From assembly GCA_026625625.1 (NCBI GenBank), contig CP113055.1, forward strand, positions 3,021,001 through 3,085,000: 64,000 nucleotides of DNA, in the 5' to 3' direction. Positions 1-9,040 of this stretch are shown here, in pieces. The position numbers were made by a program, and so were the translations under genes. The DNA comes from Blastomonas sp. SL216. Lineage in GTDB: Bacteria; Pseudomonadota; Alphaproteobacteria; Sphingomonadales; Sphingomonadaceae. How positions within the stretch are numbered: position 1 is the stretch's first letter; the number at the start of each line of letters is the position of its first letter. The notes under the pieces were generated by a model. It did not search any database. It had not been told where the DNA came from and saw nothing but the letters and a program-made list of their open reading frames with translations.

Positions 1-1
1 C

Positions 2-2215
2 GACAATCCGCCGGGCATGGACGGCAAGGAAGCGGCGTTCGGCGCGTTCCTGCGCATCGCATCCAACGGCACGGTGATCGTGAGCAACCCGCATTGCGAA
101 ATGGGGCAGGGCGTCGGCACGGTGCTTGCGCAGATCGTGGCGGAAGAGCTGGGCGCGGACTGGCGCACCATCGCGCTTGAACCCGCACCGCCCGCGCCGG
201 TCTTTGCCAACGCCCGGCTGGCGAGCGAATGGGTGCCGCTGCTGCTGCCCCCCGCGCTGGGGCTGCAGCCCGACGGCAATGATATCCTCATCCGCCGCTG
301 GGCCGCGATGCGCGATTTCGTGGTGACCGCAGGCGATACCGAGATCACGGCCTATGAAGCCAGCTATCGCGCCGCCGCCGCTACTGCCCGCGCGCTGCTG
401 TGCCAGGCCGCGGCCGATCGCTGGGGCGCGGCGGTGGAAGAGACCGACACGCGCGACGGCTTTGTCGTCTGGGGCAACGAGAAGCTGCGCTTTGCCGAAC
501 TCGCGGCCGAGGCGGTCGGCTATCCGGTGCCCGATCCTGCACCCCTGCGCACCAGCCTGCCCGGCAATGTCCGGGCCGAGCCGATCGGCGATGCGCCGCC
601 CTTTGCGCGGCTCGACCTGCCCGCCAAGGTCGATGGCAGCGCGACCTTTGCCGGCGATGTCCGGCTGCCCGACATGGTCTATGCCGCGATCCGCCAGGGC
701 CCGGTTGGCGCGGTGCGGCTGGAAAGCGTCAGCCGCAAGCCGGCACACGGCGTCACCGGGCTGATCGATGTGATCACGGGCGATGACTGGGTGGCGGCAG
801 CGGCGACGAGCTGGTGGGGGGCGGACAAGGCGGTGCGGCTGTTGCGCCCGCGCTTTGCTCATATCGGCGGCCGTTTGAGCGGCGACGAGATTGCCGAGCG
901 GCTCGACAAGGCGCTGGATGGCCCGGACAAGGGCGGGCGCACTGGCTATCGCCTGTTCGCACGCGGCGAGGAGGACGCAGGCTTTGCTGCGGGCAAGGGT
1001 ATCGCCGCACGCTATTCGATCGCTGCTGCGCCGCATGCCACGCTGGAAACCGGGGCGGTGACCGCGCGTTTTGCCGACAACCGGCTCGAGCTGTGGGTGG
1101 CGAGCCAGGCCCCGCAGGTCGCGCGCCGCCGTGCCGCCGCTGCGCTCGGCATTCCTGCTGCACAGGTGCAGATCTATCCGATGCCGGCAGGCGGATCGTT
1201 CGACCGGCGGCTGGATGACGATCTGGTGGCGCCTGCAGCGATCCTGGCGCGCGATCTGCGCCGCCCGGTGCAGCTGATGCGCTCGCGCATGGAAGAGACC
1301 GCTCGCGATCCGGTGCGCACGCCCGCTGCCGCGCGCGTCGCCGCGCTCACCGACGCACAGGCGAATATCCGGGCCTTGTCGGTCAAGATTGCCTGCCCGC
1401 CCAGCGCGCGCGAATTCGCGCAGCGGCTGTTCAACGATGCGCACGGCACCGATGCCATCGATTCGACCAGCGGTGAGGCGGACCGGATGGCGGTGGCAGG
1501 CGCGATGGTGCCCTATGACATCCCGAACCTGGCGGTCGATCATTATCCTGTCCGGATCGACGTGCCCACCGGGCGCTGGCGCGGCAATTCGGCGACCTAT
1601 GGCGTGTTCGTCACGGAAACGTTCATCGACGAGCTGGCGGCGCGGGCGCGGCGCGAGCCCTTGTCCTATCGGGTGCAGATGCTGGGGCAGAATATCCGCC
1701 TCGCCAACTGCCTGACGCGCGTGGCGGGCCTGGCCGAATGGGATGGCGGGCTCGACAATAGCGGGCAGGGCGTGGCCTGTGCCTCGTGGAACAATGCGCA
1801 TATCGCGGTGATCGCCAGCGCCTCGCGCGCCAGCGACGGTCCCGATGGCAGCGCAGGGCGCGGCGGCTTCCGCGTCGAGCGCCTTTCGGCGGTGGTCGAT
1901 GCCGGTCGCATCATCAATCACGACATAGCCTTGCAACAGATCGAGGGCGGCATGATATTCGGCCTGGCGATGGCGATGGGGTGCGCCACCGGCTGGACCG
2001 ATGGTTATCCCGATGCCAGAGCGTTAAGAGACCTTTCCCTGCCGCTGCTCGCGGACATTCCGGAGATCCGTGTGGACCTTATCGAAAGCCAGGAGCCGCC
2101 TGCGGGGCTGGGCGAGATTGGCGTGCCTGCCGTTGCACCTGCGATCGCCAATGCGCTCGCGTCTGCCACCGGTCTTCGCCTGCGCCAGCTTCCCCTTCTG
2201 TCAGGTGGCCTGTGA
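2..2215 (+). CDS. Molybdopterin-binding aldehyde/isoquinoline oxidoreductase subunit, 5' partial
   Basis: Large molybdenum-cofactor subunit of the xanthine dehydrogenase family, closest in layout to isoquinoline 1-oxidoreductase beta subunits, which oxidise aldehydes or N-heterocycles with a separate 2Fe-2S subunit. The frame is open from base 2, and the first ATG (17) already lies inside conserved sequence, so the N-terminus, which often carries a Tat signal, is outside the window. Visible signatures are CEMGQGVGT near the start, the central ARLDLPAKVDGSATFAGDV block of the Ald_Xan_dh_C2 fold, and GLGEIGVPAVAPAIANAL near the C-terminus, which holds the usual active-site Glu. The stop overlaps the putative GTG start of hemH. 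The physiological substrate cannot be told. Confidence 0.85.
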   Translation, partial: DNPPGMDGKEAAFGAFLRIASNGTVIVSNPHCEMGQGVGTVLAQIVAEELGADWRTIALEPAPPAPVFANARLASEWVPLLLPPALGLQPDGNDILIRRWAAMRDFVVTAGDTEITAYEASYRAAAATARALLCQAAADRWGAAVEETDTRDGFVVWGNEKLRFAELAAEAVGYPVPDPAPLRTSLPGNVRAEPIGDAPPFARLDLPAKVDGSATFAGDVRLPDMVYAAIRQGPVGAVRLESVSRKPAHGVTGLIDVITGDDWVAAAATSWWGADKAVRLLRPRFAHIGGRLSGDEIAERLDKALDGPDKGGRTGYRLFARGEEDAGFAAGKGIAARYSIAAAPHATLETGAVTARFADNRLELWVASQAPQVARRRAAAALGIPAAQVQIYPMPAGGSFDRRLDDDLVAPAAILARDLRRPVQLMRSRMEETARDPVRTPAAARVAALTDAQANIRALSVKIACPPSAREFAQRLFNDAHGTDAIDSTSGEADRMAVAGAMVPYDIPNLAVDHYPVRIDVPTGRWRGNSATYGVFVTETFIDELAARARREPLSYRVQMLGQNIRLANCLTRVAGLAEWDGGLDNSGQGVACASWNNAHIAVIASASRASDGPDGSAGRGGFRVERLSAVVDAGRIINHDIALQQIEGGMIFGLAMAMGCATGWTDGYPDARALRDLSLPLLADIPEIRVDLIESQEPPAGLGEIGVPAVAPAIANALASATGLRLRQLPLLSGGL

Positions 2216-3240
2216 GCGGAGCCGAAATCTCGCGATCGGGCATGGTCCCGCCGCCCGAGCATCCGCCGATCCTGAAGCCCAGGGTCGGCGTGCTGCTGAT
2301 CAACCTGGGCACGCCCGCCGCGCCGACGACCAAGGCGGTGCGCGATTATCTGGGCGAATTCCTCTCGGACAAGCGCGTGGTGGAAATCCCCGCCATCGTC
2401 TGGCAGCCGCTGCTGCGCGGCGTCATCCTCAACACCCGCCCGCAGAAATCCGCCGCCGCCTATGCCGAGGTTTGGACCGACCAGGGCTCCCCGCTCGCGG
2501 TCTATTCGCGCCGTCAGGCCGAAGCGCTCAAGACCCGGCTGGGCGATGCGGTGCTGACCGACTATGCGATGCGCTATGGCCAGCCGTCGATCGAATCGCG
2601 GATCAAGGCGATGAAGGACGCGGGGTGCGACCGCATCCTGCTCGCCCCGCTCTATCCGCAATATTCGGGCGCGACCACCGGCACCGCCAACGACAAGGCG
2701 TTCGAGGTGCTGCAGGCGATGCGCTGGCAGCCGGCCATCCGCACGCTTCCCGCCTATCATGACGATCCGGCGCATATCGACGCGCTCAAGCGCAATATCG
2801 AGCATGCCATCGCCTCGCTCGATTTCGAGCCCGAAGAGATCGTCACCAGCTTTCACGGCATGCCGCTGCGCACGCTGCATCTGGGCGATCCCTATCACTG
2901 CCAGTGCCGCAAGACCGCCCGCCTGCTGAGCGAGGCGATGGGGCGCAACCTGATCGTCTCGTTCCAGTCGCGCTTCGGCCGCGCCAAATGGCTCGAGCCC
3001 GCGACCGACGCGACGCTCGAGGCCTTGGGGCGAAAGGGCGTCAAGCGCATCGCCATCGTCGCGCCGGGCTTTTCGGTCGATTGCCTGGAGACGCTGGAGG
3101 AGCTGGCGATGCAGGGGCGCGAACAGTTCGAGCATGCCGGCGGCGAGAAATTCGCCTATCTTCCGTGCCTCAATGCGAGCGCCGAGGGCATGGACATGCT
3201 CGAGACGCTGGTGCGGCGGGAACTCGCAGGCTGGGTTTGA
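2212..3240 (+). CDS. hemH: Ferrochelatase
   Basis: Inserts Fe2+ into protoporphyrin IX, the last step of haem synthesis. The protein shows the family opening GVLLINLGTP, then GSPLAVYSRRQAEAL, the LLAPLYPQYSGATTGT segment, the SFHGMP motif with the metal-binding His, and a C-terminal GFSVDCLETLEEL with the conserved Glu pair. Length is 342 codons from the GTG at 2212, which overlaps the upstream stop as GTGA; an internal ATG at 2242 would give 332 codons, and both fit the family size of about 320-350. Overlap with the upstream oxidoreductase suggests co-transcription, although the functions are unrelated. Confidence 0.95.
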   Translation: MSGAEISRSGMVPPPEHPPILKPRVGVLLINLGTPAAPTTKAVRDYLGEFLSDKRVVEIPAIVWQPLLRGVILNTRPQKSAAAYAEVWTDQGSPLAVYSRRQAEALKTRLGDAVLTDYAMRYGQPSIESRIKAMKDAGCDRILLAPLYPQYSGATTGTANDKAFEVLQAMRWQPAIRTLPAYHDDPAHIDALKRNIEHAIASLDFEPEEIVTSFHGMPLRTLHLGDPYHCQCRKTARLLSEAMGRNLIVSFQSRFGRAKWLEPATDATLEALGRKGVKRIAIVAPGFSVDCLETLEELAMQGREQFEHAGGEKFAYLPCLNASAEGMDMLETLVRRELAGWV

Positions 3241-3250
3241 GGTACTGAGC

Positions 3251-3363
3251 CCTCTCTCCTTCAGGGGAGAGGGTTGGGAGAGGGGCATGCGCAACGCTTC
3301 CCCTCTCAGCTGCGCCTAGGCAGCAAGCTGCCAAGTCTCGCGTCTCTCCCCTGAAGGAGAGAG
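3251..3363. repeat. Intergenic inverted repeat
   Basis: Two 19-base arms (ctctctccttcaggggaga and its reverse complement) at about 3252-3270 and 3343-3361 flank about 70 bases with no coding sequence. Each arm is itself a short hairpin. This looks like a paired REP-type element, and as RNA it could also act as a terminator-like structure behind hemH. Similar GC-rich hairpins occur at 7376-7663. Confidence 0.7.
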
Positions 3364-3458
3364 AGCGGGAATCTCCTCAACAGTTTACAAGCCCTCACCC
3401 TCGACTTGGCACCACAGGCACGGCATATCGTCCTCAACATCAGCAGCAGGGGTGAGCC

Positions 3459-5042
3459 ATGTCCGATATCTTTCTAGGCCTTGGCGGGGGCGAGCGGCAG
3501 ATGCTGGTGCTGGCCCGTGCCAACCGGCATGGCATGGTCGCAGGCGCGACCGGCACCGGCAAGACGGTGACGCTGCAGGGCATTGCCGAAAGCTTCTCTG
3601 CCGAGGGCGTTCCCGTCTTTGTCGCCGATGTGAAGGGCGACCTGGCAGGCATCGCCATGCCCGGTTCGCCCACGCACAAGGCGCACGACAAGCTGGTCGC
3701 GCGCGCGGCCGAAATCGGGCTGGAAGGCTTTGCCTATTCGGACAATCCGGCAGTCTTCTGGGACCTTTATGGCGAGCAAGGCCATCCCATCCGCACCACG
3801 ATCAGCGAAATGGGGCCGCTGCTGCTCGCGCGGCTGATGGGATTGAACGAAACGCAGGAAGGCGTGCTCAACATCGCCTTCCGCTTTGCCGACGAACAGG
3901 GGCTGTTGCTGCTCGATCTGGCCGACCTGCAATCGGTGCTCGCCTATACCGCCGAAAATGCCAGCGAGTTGTCCGCGCGCTTCGGCAATGTCACCAAGGC
4001 CAGCGTCGGCACCATCCAGCGCCAGCTGCTCCAGCTCGAAAGCCAGGGCGCCGCGCAGTTCTTCGGCGAACCCGCGCTCGAGATCGACGATTTCCTGCGC
4101 TGCGACGATCAGGGCCGCGGCTATATCAACGTGCTGGCCGCCGACAAGCTGATGCAGAGCCCCAAGCTTTACGCCACCTTCCTGCTGTGGCTGCTGTCCG
4201 AACTGTTCGAGACGCTGCCCGAAGTCGGCGATCCGGAAAAACCCAAGCTCGTCTTCTTTTTCGACGAGGCGCATCTGCTGTTCGATGACGTGCCGGAGGC
4301 GCTGGAGGAAAAGATCGAGCAGGTCGTCCGCCTGATCCGCTCCAAGGGCGTGGGCGTCTATTTCATCACCCAGAACCCCATCGACATCCCCGAAAAGGTC
4401 GCAGGTCAGCTCGGCAACCGGGTGCAGCACGCGCTGCGCGCCTTCACCCCGCGCGACCAGAAGGCGATCAAGGCGGCAGCGGACACCTTCCGCATCAACC
4501 CCGAACTCGATGTCGAAACCGCGATCACCGAACTGAAGACCGGTGAGGCCTTGGTCTCGACGCTGCTCGAGGACGGGTCTCCCTCGATCACGCAGCGCAC
4601 GCTGATCAAGCCGCCGCGTTCGCGCCTCGGCCCTCTGACCCCCAAGGAGCGCGCGATCATCCAGTCGGTCTCACCGCATGACGGCAAGTACGACACCCGG
4701 GTAGAACGCGAATCGGCCATGGAAGTGCTGGCGCAAAAGGCCGCCGATGCCGCTGCCGTGGCCGAAGAGGTCGAGGCCAAGGGCAAGGAAGAGGTCGCCA
4801 AGCAGCCGCGCAAGACGACATCGATCTGGGCCAAGGCCGGCAATGCGGCAGCTGGCGCGGCGGCGGCATCGGCCGGTGCGGTGATCGCGGGGGCGATTCG
4901 CGGCAAGAAGAGCAGCGCGCGCCCCGTCGCATCGGCGGCCACAGCCGCAGCGGGCGAAGTCGCGACCGAGATCGGCAAGGCGTTTGGCTTTCCGGGCCTG
5001 GGCCGTTTCGCGCGGAATTTGCTGGGCGGGCTGATGCGCTGA
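3459..5042 (+). CDS. HerA-like ATPase (DUF853 family)
   Basis: A 527-residue P-loop ATPase of the HerA/VirB4-like group, often annotated as DUF853 or helicase HerA-like. Walker A GATGTGKT is at residues 29-36, and a Walker B-like [10 protein letters not shown] is near 263-272, followed by ITQNP, a sensor-like motif typical of these proteins. The C-terminus turns into an Ala/Gly-rich, probably membrane-interacting or linker tail. HerA enzymes translocate DNA, but the chromosomal DUF853 members have no settled role. The gene stands alone, with no NurA nuclease beside it. Confidence 0.85.
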   Translation: MSDIFLGLGGGERQMLVLARANRHGMVAGATGTGKTVTLQGIAESFSAEGVPVFVADVKGDLAGIAMPGSPTHKAHDKLVARAAEIGLEGFAYSDNPAVFWDLYGEQGHPIRTTISEMGPLLLARLMGLNETQEGVLNIAFRFADEQGLLLLDLADLQSVLAYTAENASELSARFGNVTKASVGTIQRQLLQLESQGAAQFFGEPALEIDDFLRCDDQGRGYINVLAADKLMQSPKLYATFLLWLLSELFETLPEVGDPEKPKLVFFFDEAHLLFDDVPEALEEKIEQVVRLIRSKGVGVYFITQNPIDIPEKVAGQLGNRVQHALRAFTPRDQKAIKAAADTFRINPELDVETAITELKTGEALVSTLLEDGSPSITQRTLIKPPRSRLGPLTPKERAIIQSVSPHDGKYDTRVERESAMEVLAQKAADAAAVAEEVEAKGKEEVAKQPRKTTSIWAKAGNAAAGAAAASAGAVIAGAIRGKKSSARPVASAATAAAGEVATEIGKAFGFPGLGRFARNLLGGLMR

Positions 5043-5061
5043 CAGCCGTTCTGGAATTCTG

Positions 5062-5220
5062 GTTCACGCGAAGACGCGAAGTTTATCGTTCTCCGGCGAA
5101 AGCCGGAGTCCAGAGCGAACTTGGTGCAACATGACTCCTGGGCTCCGGCTTTCGCCGGAGAACGGCTCAGGTCAGGGCGGTGCGCTTTCTCTCTTCGCGC
5201 CTTCGCGCCTTCGCGTGAAC
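5062..5220. repeat. Nested inverted repeat between convergent genes
   Basis: Outer arms gttcacgcgaagacgcgaag (5062-5081) and cttcgcgccttcgcgtgaac (5201-5220) enclose inner arms around 5088-5107 and 5142-5163 built on ctccggcgaaagccggag. The whole segment could fold into one long cruciform. It lies between the convergent 3' ends of the HerA-like gene and the CBS gene. It is likely a MITE- or REP-like repeat and may serve as a bidirectional terminator. Confidence 0.7.
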
Positions 5221-5230
5221 CCCAAAGCCC

Positions 5231-5659
5231 TCAAACGCTCTGGATATAATCCCTGAGCGCCGCCGCCTCGCTTTCGATCTTGTCGATGCGATATTTGACC
5301 AGATCGCCGATCGACACGAAGCCGATCAGCGTCGTGCCCTCGACCACCGGCAGGTGGCGGATGCGCCGCCGGGTCATCAGCGACAGCGCGGACATGACCT
5401 GGGTGTCGGGCGTCACGGTGATGGCAGGGGCGGTCATCGCCTGTTCGACCGGCTGGTCGAGGATGCCGGGCCCGTCCGAATGCAGCCGATAGACCAGGTC
5501 GCGCTCCGAAAAGATCCCCACCACCTCGCCATCGCGCACGATCGGCAGCGCGCCGATGCGCTTTTCCGCCAGCAGATTGGCGGCATCGCGCACGGTCGCA
5601 TCGCAGGTGCAATGATGGACGCTTCCATCGCGGGCGGAAAGAATATGGGCAATCGTCAT
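5231..5659 (-). CDS. Two-CBS-domain protein
   Basis: A 142-residue soluble protein made of a tandem CBS pair. The first repeat holds ANLLAEKRIGALPIV and GIFSERDL, and the second holds MTRRRIRHLPVV and GFVSIGDLVKY. Stand-alone CBS pairs bind adenosine nucleotides and act as energy sensors or regulators, but the partner is not evident from the context. The ATG at 5659 is well placed, and the C-terminal helix ending IQSV closes the second CBS fold as is usual. Confidence 0.9.
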   Translation of the reverse strand: MTIAHILSARDGSVHHCTCDATVRDAANLLAEKRIGALPIVRDGEVVGIFSERDLVYRLHSDGPGILDQPVEQAMTAPAITVTPDTQVMSALSLMTRRRIRHLPVVEGTTLIGFVSIGDLVKYRIDKIESEAAALRDYIQSV

Positions 5660-5800
5660 GGCAAGCGCTCTCCCAAGTCAAGGCCCGGTCGCCTCGTTGA
5701 CCGGCGCTGCTGCATGAGCGCCGCCAGAGCGACTCAAGGCCATGCCATGGTCCCACGAAATGCTTGGAAAGAAAAGCGGTGCGCACCTATATCCACGTCC

Positions 5801-6091
5801 ATGCCTCGATTTTCAAATCTCGACGATCCCGATTATGCCCGCTTTGCCTGGGGCCGCTACTGGCGGGTGATGGGCTGGATGGCTGCGGTCACGACGCTGG
5901 CCATCGTGCTGATCCTGGGCGTGCTGTTCCTGCTGCACGGCTGGGTCTCGATCCATCTCTATATTGCCGCCGCGCTCGGTATCGGCTTTACCATGCTGCT
6001 CACTGCGGCGCTGATGGGGCTGGTCTTCCTCTCCAGCGGCACCGGGCATGATGATTCGATAGACGACGCGCTCGATCCCGACGCGCCTTGA
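5801..6091 (+). CDS. Small two-helix membrane protein
   Basis: A 96-residue protein that I do not recognise as a named family with certainty. It starts with a soluble acidic and aromatic stretch (NLDDPDYARFAWGRYWRVMG). Two hydrophobic segments follow at about residues 28-49 and 55-77, then an acidic tail (HDDSIDDALDPDAP). The ATG at 5801 begins the first stretch with plausible coding sequence. It sits 12 bases ahead of the thioesterase gene, so the two are probably co-transcribed. Confidence 0.7.
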   Translation: MPRFSNLDDPDYARFAWGRYWRVMGWMAAVTTLAIVLILGVLFLLHGWVSIHLYIAAALGIGFTMLLTAALMGLVFLSSGTGHDDSIDDALDPDAP

Positions 6092-6103
6092 AGGGGCCTT
6101 TTG

Positions 6104-6511
6104 ATGTCTGAACCCACTGGATCGCTGACTGCGGGCCGCGAGCCCGTGCTGCGCGTGGTGCCTGCCCCTGCGGACATCAATTCCAACGGCCATATTTTCG
6201 GCGGCTGGGTGCTGGCGCAGATGGATATCGCAGGCGGCATCGTCGCCGGGCGCGAAGTGCAGGGGCCGTGCGCCACCGTCGCCATCGAGACGATGCAGTT
6301 CCTCGCGCCGATCCTGCTGCGCGACATCATCTCGATCTATGGCGAGGTCGAGCGCGTCGGGCGTACCTCGATCGCGATCCGGCTCGACGTCATCGCCACG
6401 CGCGGACGCGGCGCGGAGGAAGTGCGCGTGACCAGCGGGCTGTTCACCTTTGTGGCATTGGACGAGAACCACCGTCCGCGCGCGATCGTTCGGGAAGCGC
6501 CGTTGGTCTGA
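6104..6511 (+). CDS. Acyl-CoA thioesterase, YciA/hotdog family
   Basis: A 135-residue hotdog-fold thioesterase. The early block DINSNGHIFGGWVLAQMD carries the catalytic-loop Asn/Gly and Asp typical of YciA and BACH enzymes, which hydrolyse acyl-CoA to free acid and CoA in the cytosol. The following ATVAIETMQFLAPI is the hotdog helix-to-strand region. I chose the ATG at 6104; a TTG directly before it is in frame but unnecessary. Start spacing suggests an operon with the small membrane protein upstream. Confidence 0.92.
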   Translation: MSEPTGSLTAGREPVLRVVPAPADINSNGHIFGGWVLAQMDIAGGIVAGREVQGPCATVAIETMQFLAPILLRDIISIYGEVERVGRTSIAIRLDVIATRGRGAEEVRVTSGLFTFVALDENHRPRAIVREAPLV

Positions 6512-6559
6512 CCATCCTTTGCGCACCAGCGGAACCCCCGCCTGCGCGGGGGTGACGGG

Positions 6560-7327
6560 TCACTTGCTGGAGAGGTCCGACATCAGATTGCCGACTGTCT
6601 GCACCAGCAGCGCAATGTCGCCGTCGCGCGACAGGCGGTGGTCGCCATCCTTGATGAGCGTCAGCTGCACATCGGTCGATCGCAGCTGCTTGGCCGTTTC
6701 CAGCGCATATTGCCAGGGCACGTCGGGGTCGTTCTGCCCCTGGATCAGCCGCACCGGGCCGTCATAGGCGATCTCGCCGATCAGCACACGGTTGCCCTCG
6801 CCCGATTGCCAAAAGCGGCGCGTGGTCACCATCGGCTCGGGCCCGTATTCGCTTACCCGTTCCAGCCGCCCTTCGGTGAGGATGGTCATCTTCTCCTCCT
6901 GGCTGAAACCCCACATGGTGAAATCGGGCGCAGCGGCGATGCCGATCAGCCCCGCGACGCGCTGCGGACGCCCCAGCGCGGCGAGCAGCGCCAGCCAGCC
7001 GCCCATCGACGATCCGACCAGCAGCACCGGCCCTGTCACCACCGTGTCGATCAGCGCCAGCGCATCGCCCAGCCAGTCGGCCAGCGCCTGCTCCTCGAAC
7101 GCGCCGCTGCTCGATCCGCACCCGGCATAATCGAAGCGCAGCATCGCATGGCCGGTATCCGCCGCCCAGGCATCGAGCGCCAGCGCCTTGGTGCCGGTCA
7201 TGTCGCTGGCATAGCCGGGCAGGAAGACAAGCGTCGGCGCGCCGACGCGCTCGGGCGCTGCGCGGCGATGCGAATAGACGATACGCGGCCGGTCGGCGCG
7301 GTCGAGAAAGCTGAGGCTGTTGGTCAT
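6560..7327 (-). CDS. Alpha/beta hydrolase
   Basis: A 255-residue serine hydrolase of the alpha/beta fold. The oxyanion region PTLVFLPGYASDMTGTKA, the nucleophile elbow VGSSMGGWLAL and a late DGDHRLS supply the expected Ser-Asp-His triad; the acid is probably the Asp in QGQNDPDVPW. It lacks a signal peptide and is probably a cytosolic esterase or acylase of unknown substrate. It is convergent with the thioesterase gene, and hairpin repeats lie upstream of its start. Confidence 0.88.
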   Translation of the reverse strand: MTNSLSFLDRADRPRIVYSHRRAAPERVGAPTLVFLPGYASDMTGTKALALDAWAADTGHAMLRFDYAGCGSSSGAFEEQALADWLGDALALIDTVVTGPVLLVGSSMGGWLALLAALGRPQRVAGLIGIAAAPDFTMWGFSQEEKMTILTEGRLERVSEYGPEPMVTTRRFWQSGEGNRVLIGEIAYDGPVRLIQGQNDPDVPWQYALETAKQLRSTDVQLTLIKDGDHRLSRDGDIALLVQTVGNLMSDLSSK

Positions 7328-7375
7328 GGCTGGCGGCTTAGCCGAGCATCACCTGTCTGGCTAGCCACGCCTCTC

Positions 7376-7663
7376 CCCTCCCTCTGGGGAGGGGTGGCCG
7401 AAGGCCGGGGTGGGGATGCGCGACCTGTGGTGCTCCTGGCCCACCCCGGTGCGGCAAGCCGCACCTGCCCCTCCCGCATGCGGGAGGGGAAAGGGCGTGC
7501 GCATCATCTGCCTCTCCCTCGATGGGAGAGGCAGCGAGACTTGGCGACGTGAGGAGCCTAGTCGCAGCGGTGAGGGTGAGGGCGCGGCTCGGCGCGACAT
7601 CACGACGGAGGCCCTATCTTGCGCGATCACCCCCACCCAACCCTCCCCCATCAAGGGGGAGGG
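7376..7663. repeat. Cluster of four GC-rich hairpin repeats
   Basis: The gene-free stretch 7328-7671 holds at least four short palindromes: around 7376-7395, a perfect 22-base palindrome at 7468-7489 (arms cccctcccgca/tgcgggagggg), 7510-7532 (arms gcctctccc/gggagaggc) and 7641-7663 (arms ccctccccc/gggggaggg). They share a purine-run versus pyrimidine-run design. This looks like a REP-like cluster marking a recombination-prone intergenic region. Confidence 0.7.
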
Positions 7664-7671
7664 CTTCAGGC

Positions 7672-7758
7672 TCAATCGCGCATGAAGATCGCCTCGATCG
7701 GCAGGGCGAACAGATCGGCGATGCGGAAGGCAAGGGGGAGCGAAGGGTCGTATTTAGT
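7672..7758 (-). pseudogene. 3' remnant of an XRE-family regulator
   Basis: On the minus strand the end of an open frame reads KYDPSLPLAFRIADLFALP, then IEAIFMRD and a stop at 7672. This is the characteristic C-terminus of short XRE/Cro helix-turn-helix regulators (family consensus IETGKYDPSL.LAF.IA..F..PIE.IF). Upstream of the Thr-Lys-Tyr codons the similarity stops abruptly at about 7757, exactly where the A+T-rich segment starts. The DNA-binding N-terminus is absent from the sequence on either side. Recognition is from memory of the family, not from a search. Confidence 0.65.
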
Positions 7759-7864
7759 GCCGAGGTTAGGCGTAGGTTGCGACTGGTGAACGAAACATTA
7801 CCGAGGTCGGTCTGGCAACAAGTACTTTATTTTCAAATGATGCCATTTTGTGTATAGCTTAAAC

Positions 7865-8629
7865 ATGATCACTTTTGATTCGGTGCAGCAAGAAATTGAG
7901 TGGGCGAGGTCTAATCTCAATCGAGCTGGGATTTTGTTGGATCAATATGTTGAGAGTCAGCCCTTTTCCTTAGTGATTGAGGATGACGCCGAGACTGGTG
8001 GAAAAATCCACAAAATTAAGCGAATGGTGGATCCACCTACCGAAATCGGTCATTTGATTAGAAATTCTATTCTTGACTTGAAGCACTCGTTCGACAGGTC
8101 TCTTCATGTGGCAGCATTCACTGCCGGAAGGGAGGATTTTAACAAAAATTACCCTTGGTCAGAAAATGTCGCCGGGCTAAAGGCGATTCTGCGCTCGCGC
8201 CAGTCCAAAAATTCGACATCTTTACCTCTCAATATTATCAAGGAGATTTTTCGCCAAAAGCCGTACTCTGGAGAAAAAATGCCGATATCAAGCCGGTATT
8301 TAGTAAGGGAAATGGCTCAAATGGCGAATAATAAGCACTCAATTGGATTTGAGTTTGTTGCTAGGCCTAGCGGGACTATGATTTCGGGTTTCATGTCGTA
8401 TAATGCTTCTATATCGTTTGGTACATGGGACGCGGTGAACAAGGAAAGTGTATTTGTTAGAGTTTGGCCCGGTGGACACGCAGCTTATGGGCAAACTAGC
8501 ATATCCGTCGATATATTCTTCAAGCGAGATGGTCCGATAGGTAAGGTACCGGCTTCGGTTGCGTTAAGAGAATTTTTAAAAAGCGCTCAAATGTCTCTTG
8601 AAGGGTTTCAGCGGGTCTGTGGCGTTTAA
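7865..8629 (+). CDS. A+T-rich orphan protein of unknown function
   Basis: A 254-residue soluble protein not recognised as a known family. It begins MITFDSVQQEIEWARSNLNR at an ATG (7865), with a GTG 15 bases earlier also in frame. Base composition is far more A+T rich than both neighbours, and codon use departs strongly (many aaa, att and ttt codons). A central IGHLIRNSILDLKHSFDRSL stretch with Arg-Asn and Lys-His is vaguely HEPN-like but lacks a clear R-x4-6-H. Flanked by the XRE remnant and thrS, it is probably acquired DNA, of phage or defence-island origin. Confidence 0.75.
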   Translation: MITFDSVQQEIEWARSNLNRAGILLDQYVESQPFSLVIEDDAETGGKIHKIKRMVDPPTEIGHLIRNSILDLKHSFDRSLHVAAFTAGREDFNKNYPWSENVAGLKAILRSRQSKNSTSLPLNIIKEIFRQKPYSGEKMPISSRYLVREMAQMANNKHSIGFEFVARPSGTMISGFMSYNASISFGTWDAVNKESVFVRVWPGGHAAYGQTSISVDIFFKRDGPIGKVPASVALREFLKSAQMSLEGFQRVCGV

Positions 8630-9040
8630 GTTATCTGGATTGATACAGAGCGCCCGATTTGGCTACGTTACACCAAATGGCAATCAGATTTTTTGATGAA
8701 AGTCCCAAGTTGGTTGCACTTGTGATCGGCGAGAAGCTCGTCTCCTGAACTAAGAGGGGGGAGCTTCGTGGTGCGCCTAGTGACTCCCGCCCCCTTCCCC
8801 GCTATACCGAGCGCATGGCGAGCATCCGCACCCTCACTAGCACAACCACTCCGGGCGACCGGGGGCGGGGCTGCGTGGGCTGAAGGGCACGCGGCGCTGG
8901 CCACCCGGAGCGGGTGGCGCGGCGTCGGCTCTCCCGCACTTTCCGGCAAGAAACACAGGCGCATAACCCCTTTTGGGGCGCGGCGCTTTGTGCCATGGCG
9001 CCTCAGGCGCTGCAGGGCGCCAGGAACAGGAAAGACAGTC
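8630..9040. other. Gene-free stretch upstream of thrS
   Basis: The first 100 bases keep the A+T-rich character of the upstream orphan gene. From about 8760 the sequence is GC-rich like the host. No convincing reading frame, tRNA or T-box was seen. GC-rich inverted repeats just before thrS (around 8967-9030) could form a leader structure, but no attenuator could be defined. The thrS promoter must lie here. Confidence 0.5.

Noticed and set aside
7328-7671. CRISPR-like array
   Set aside because: The repeated units are short palindromes of different sequence and irregular spacing, without uniform spacers or cas genes.
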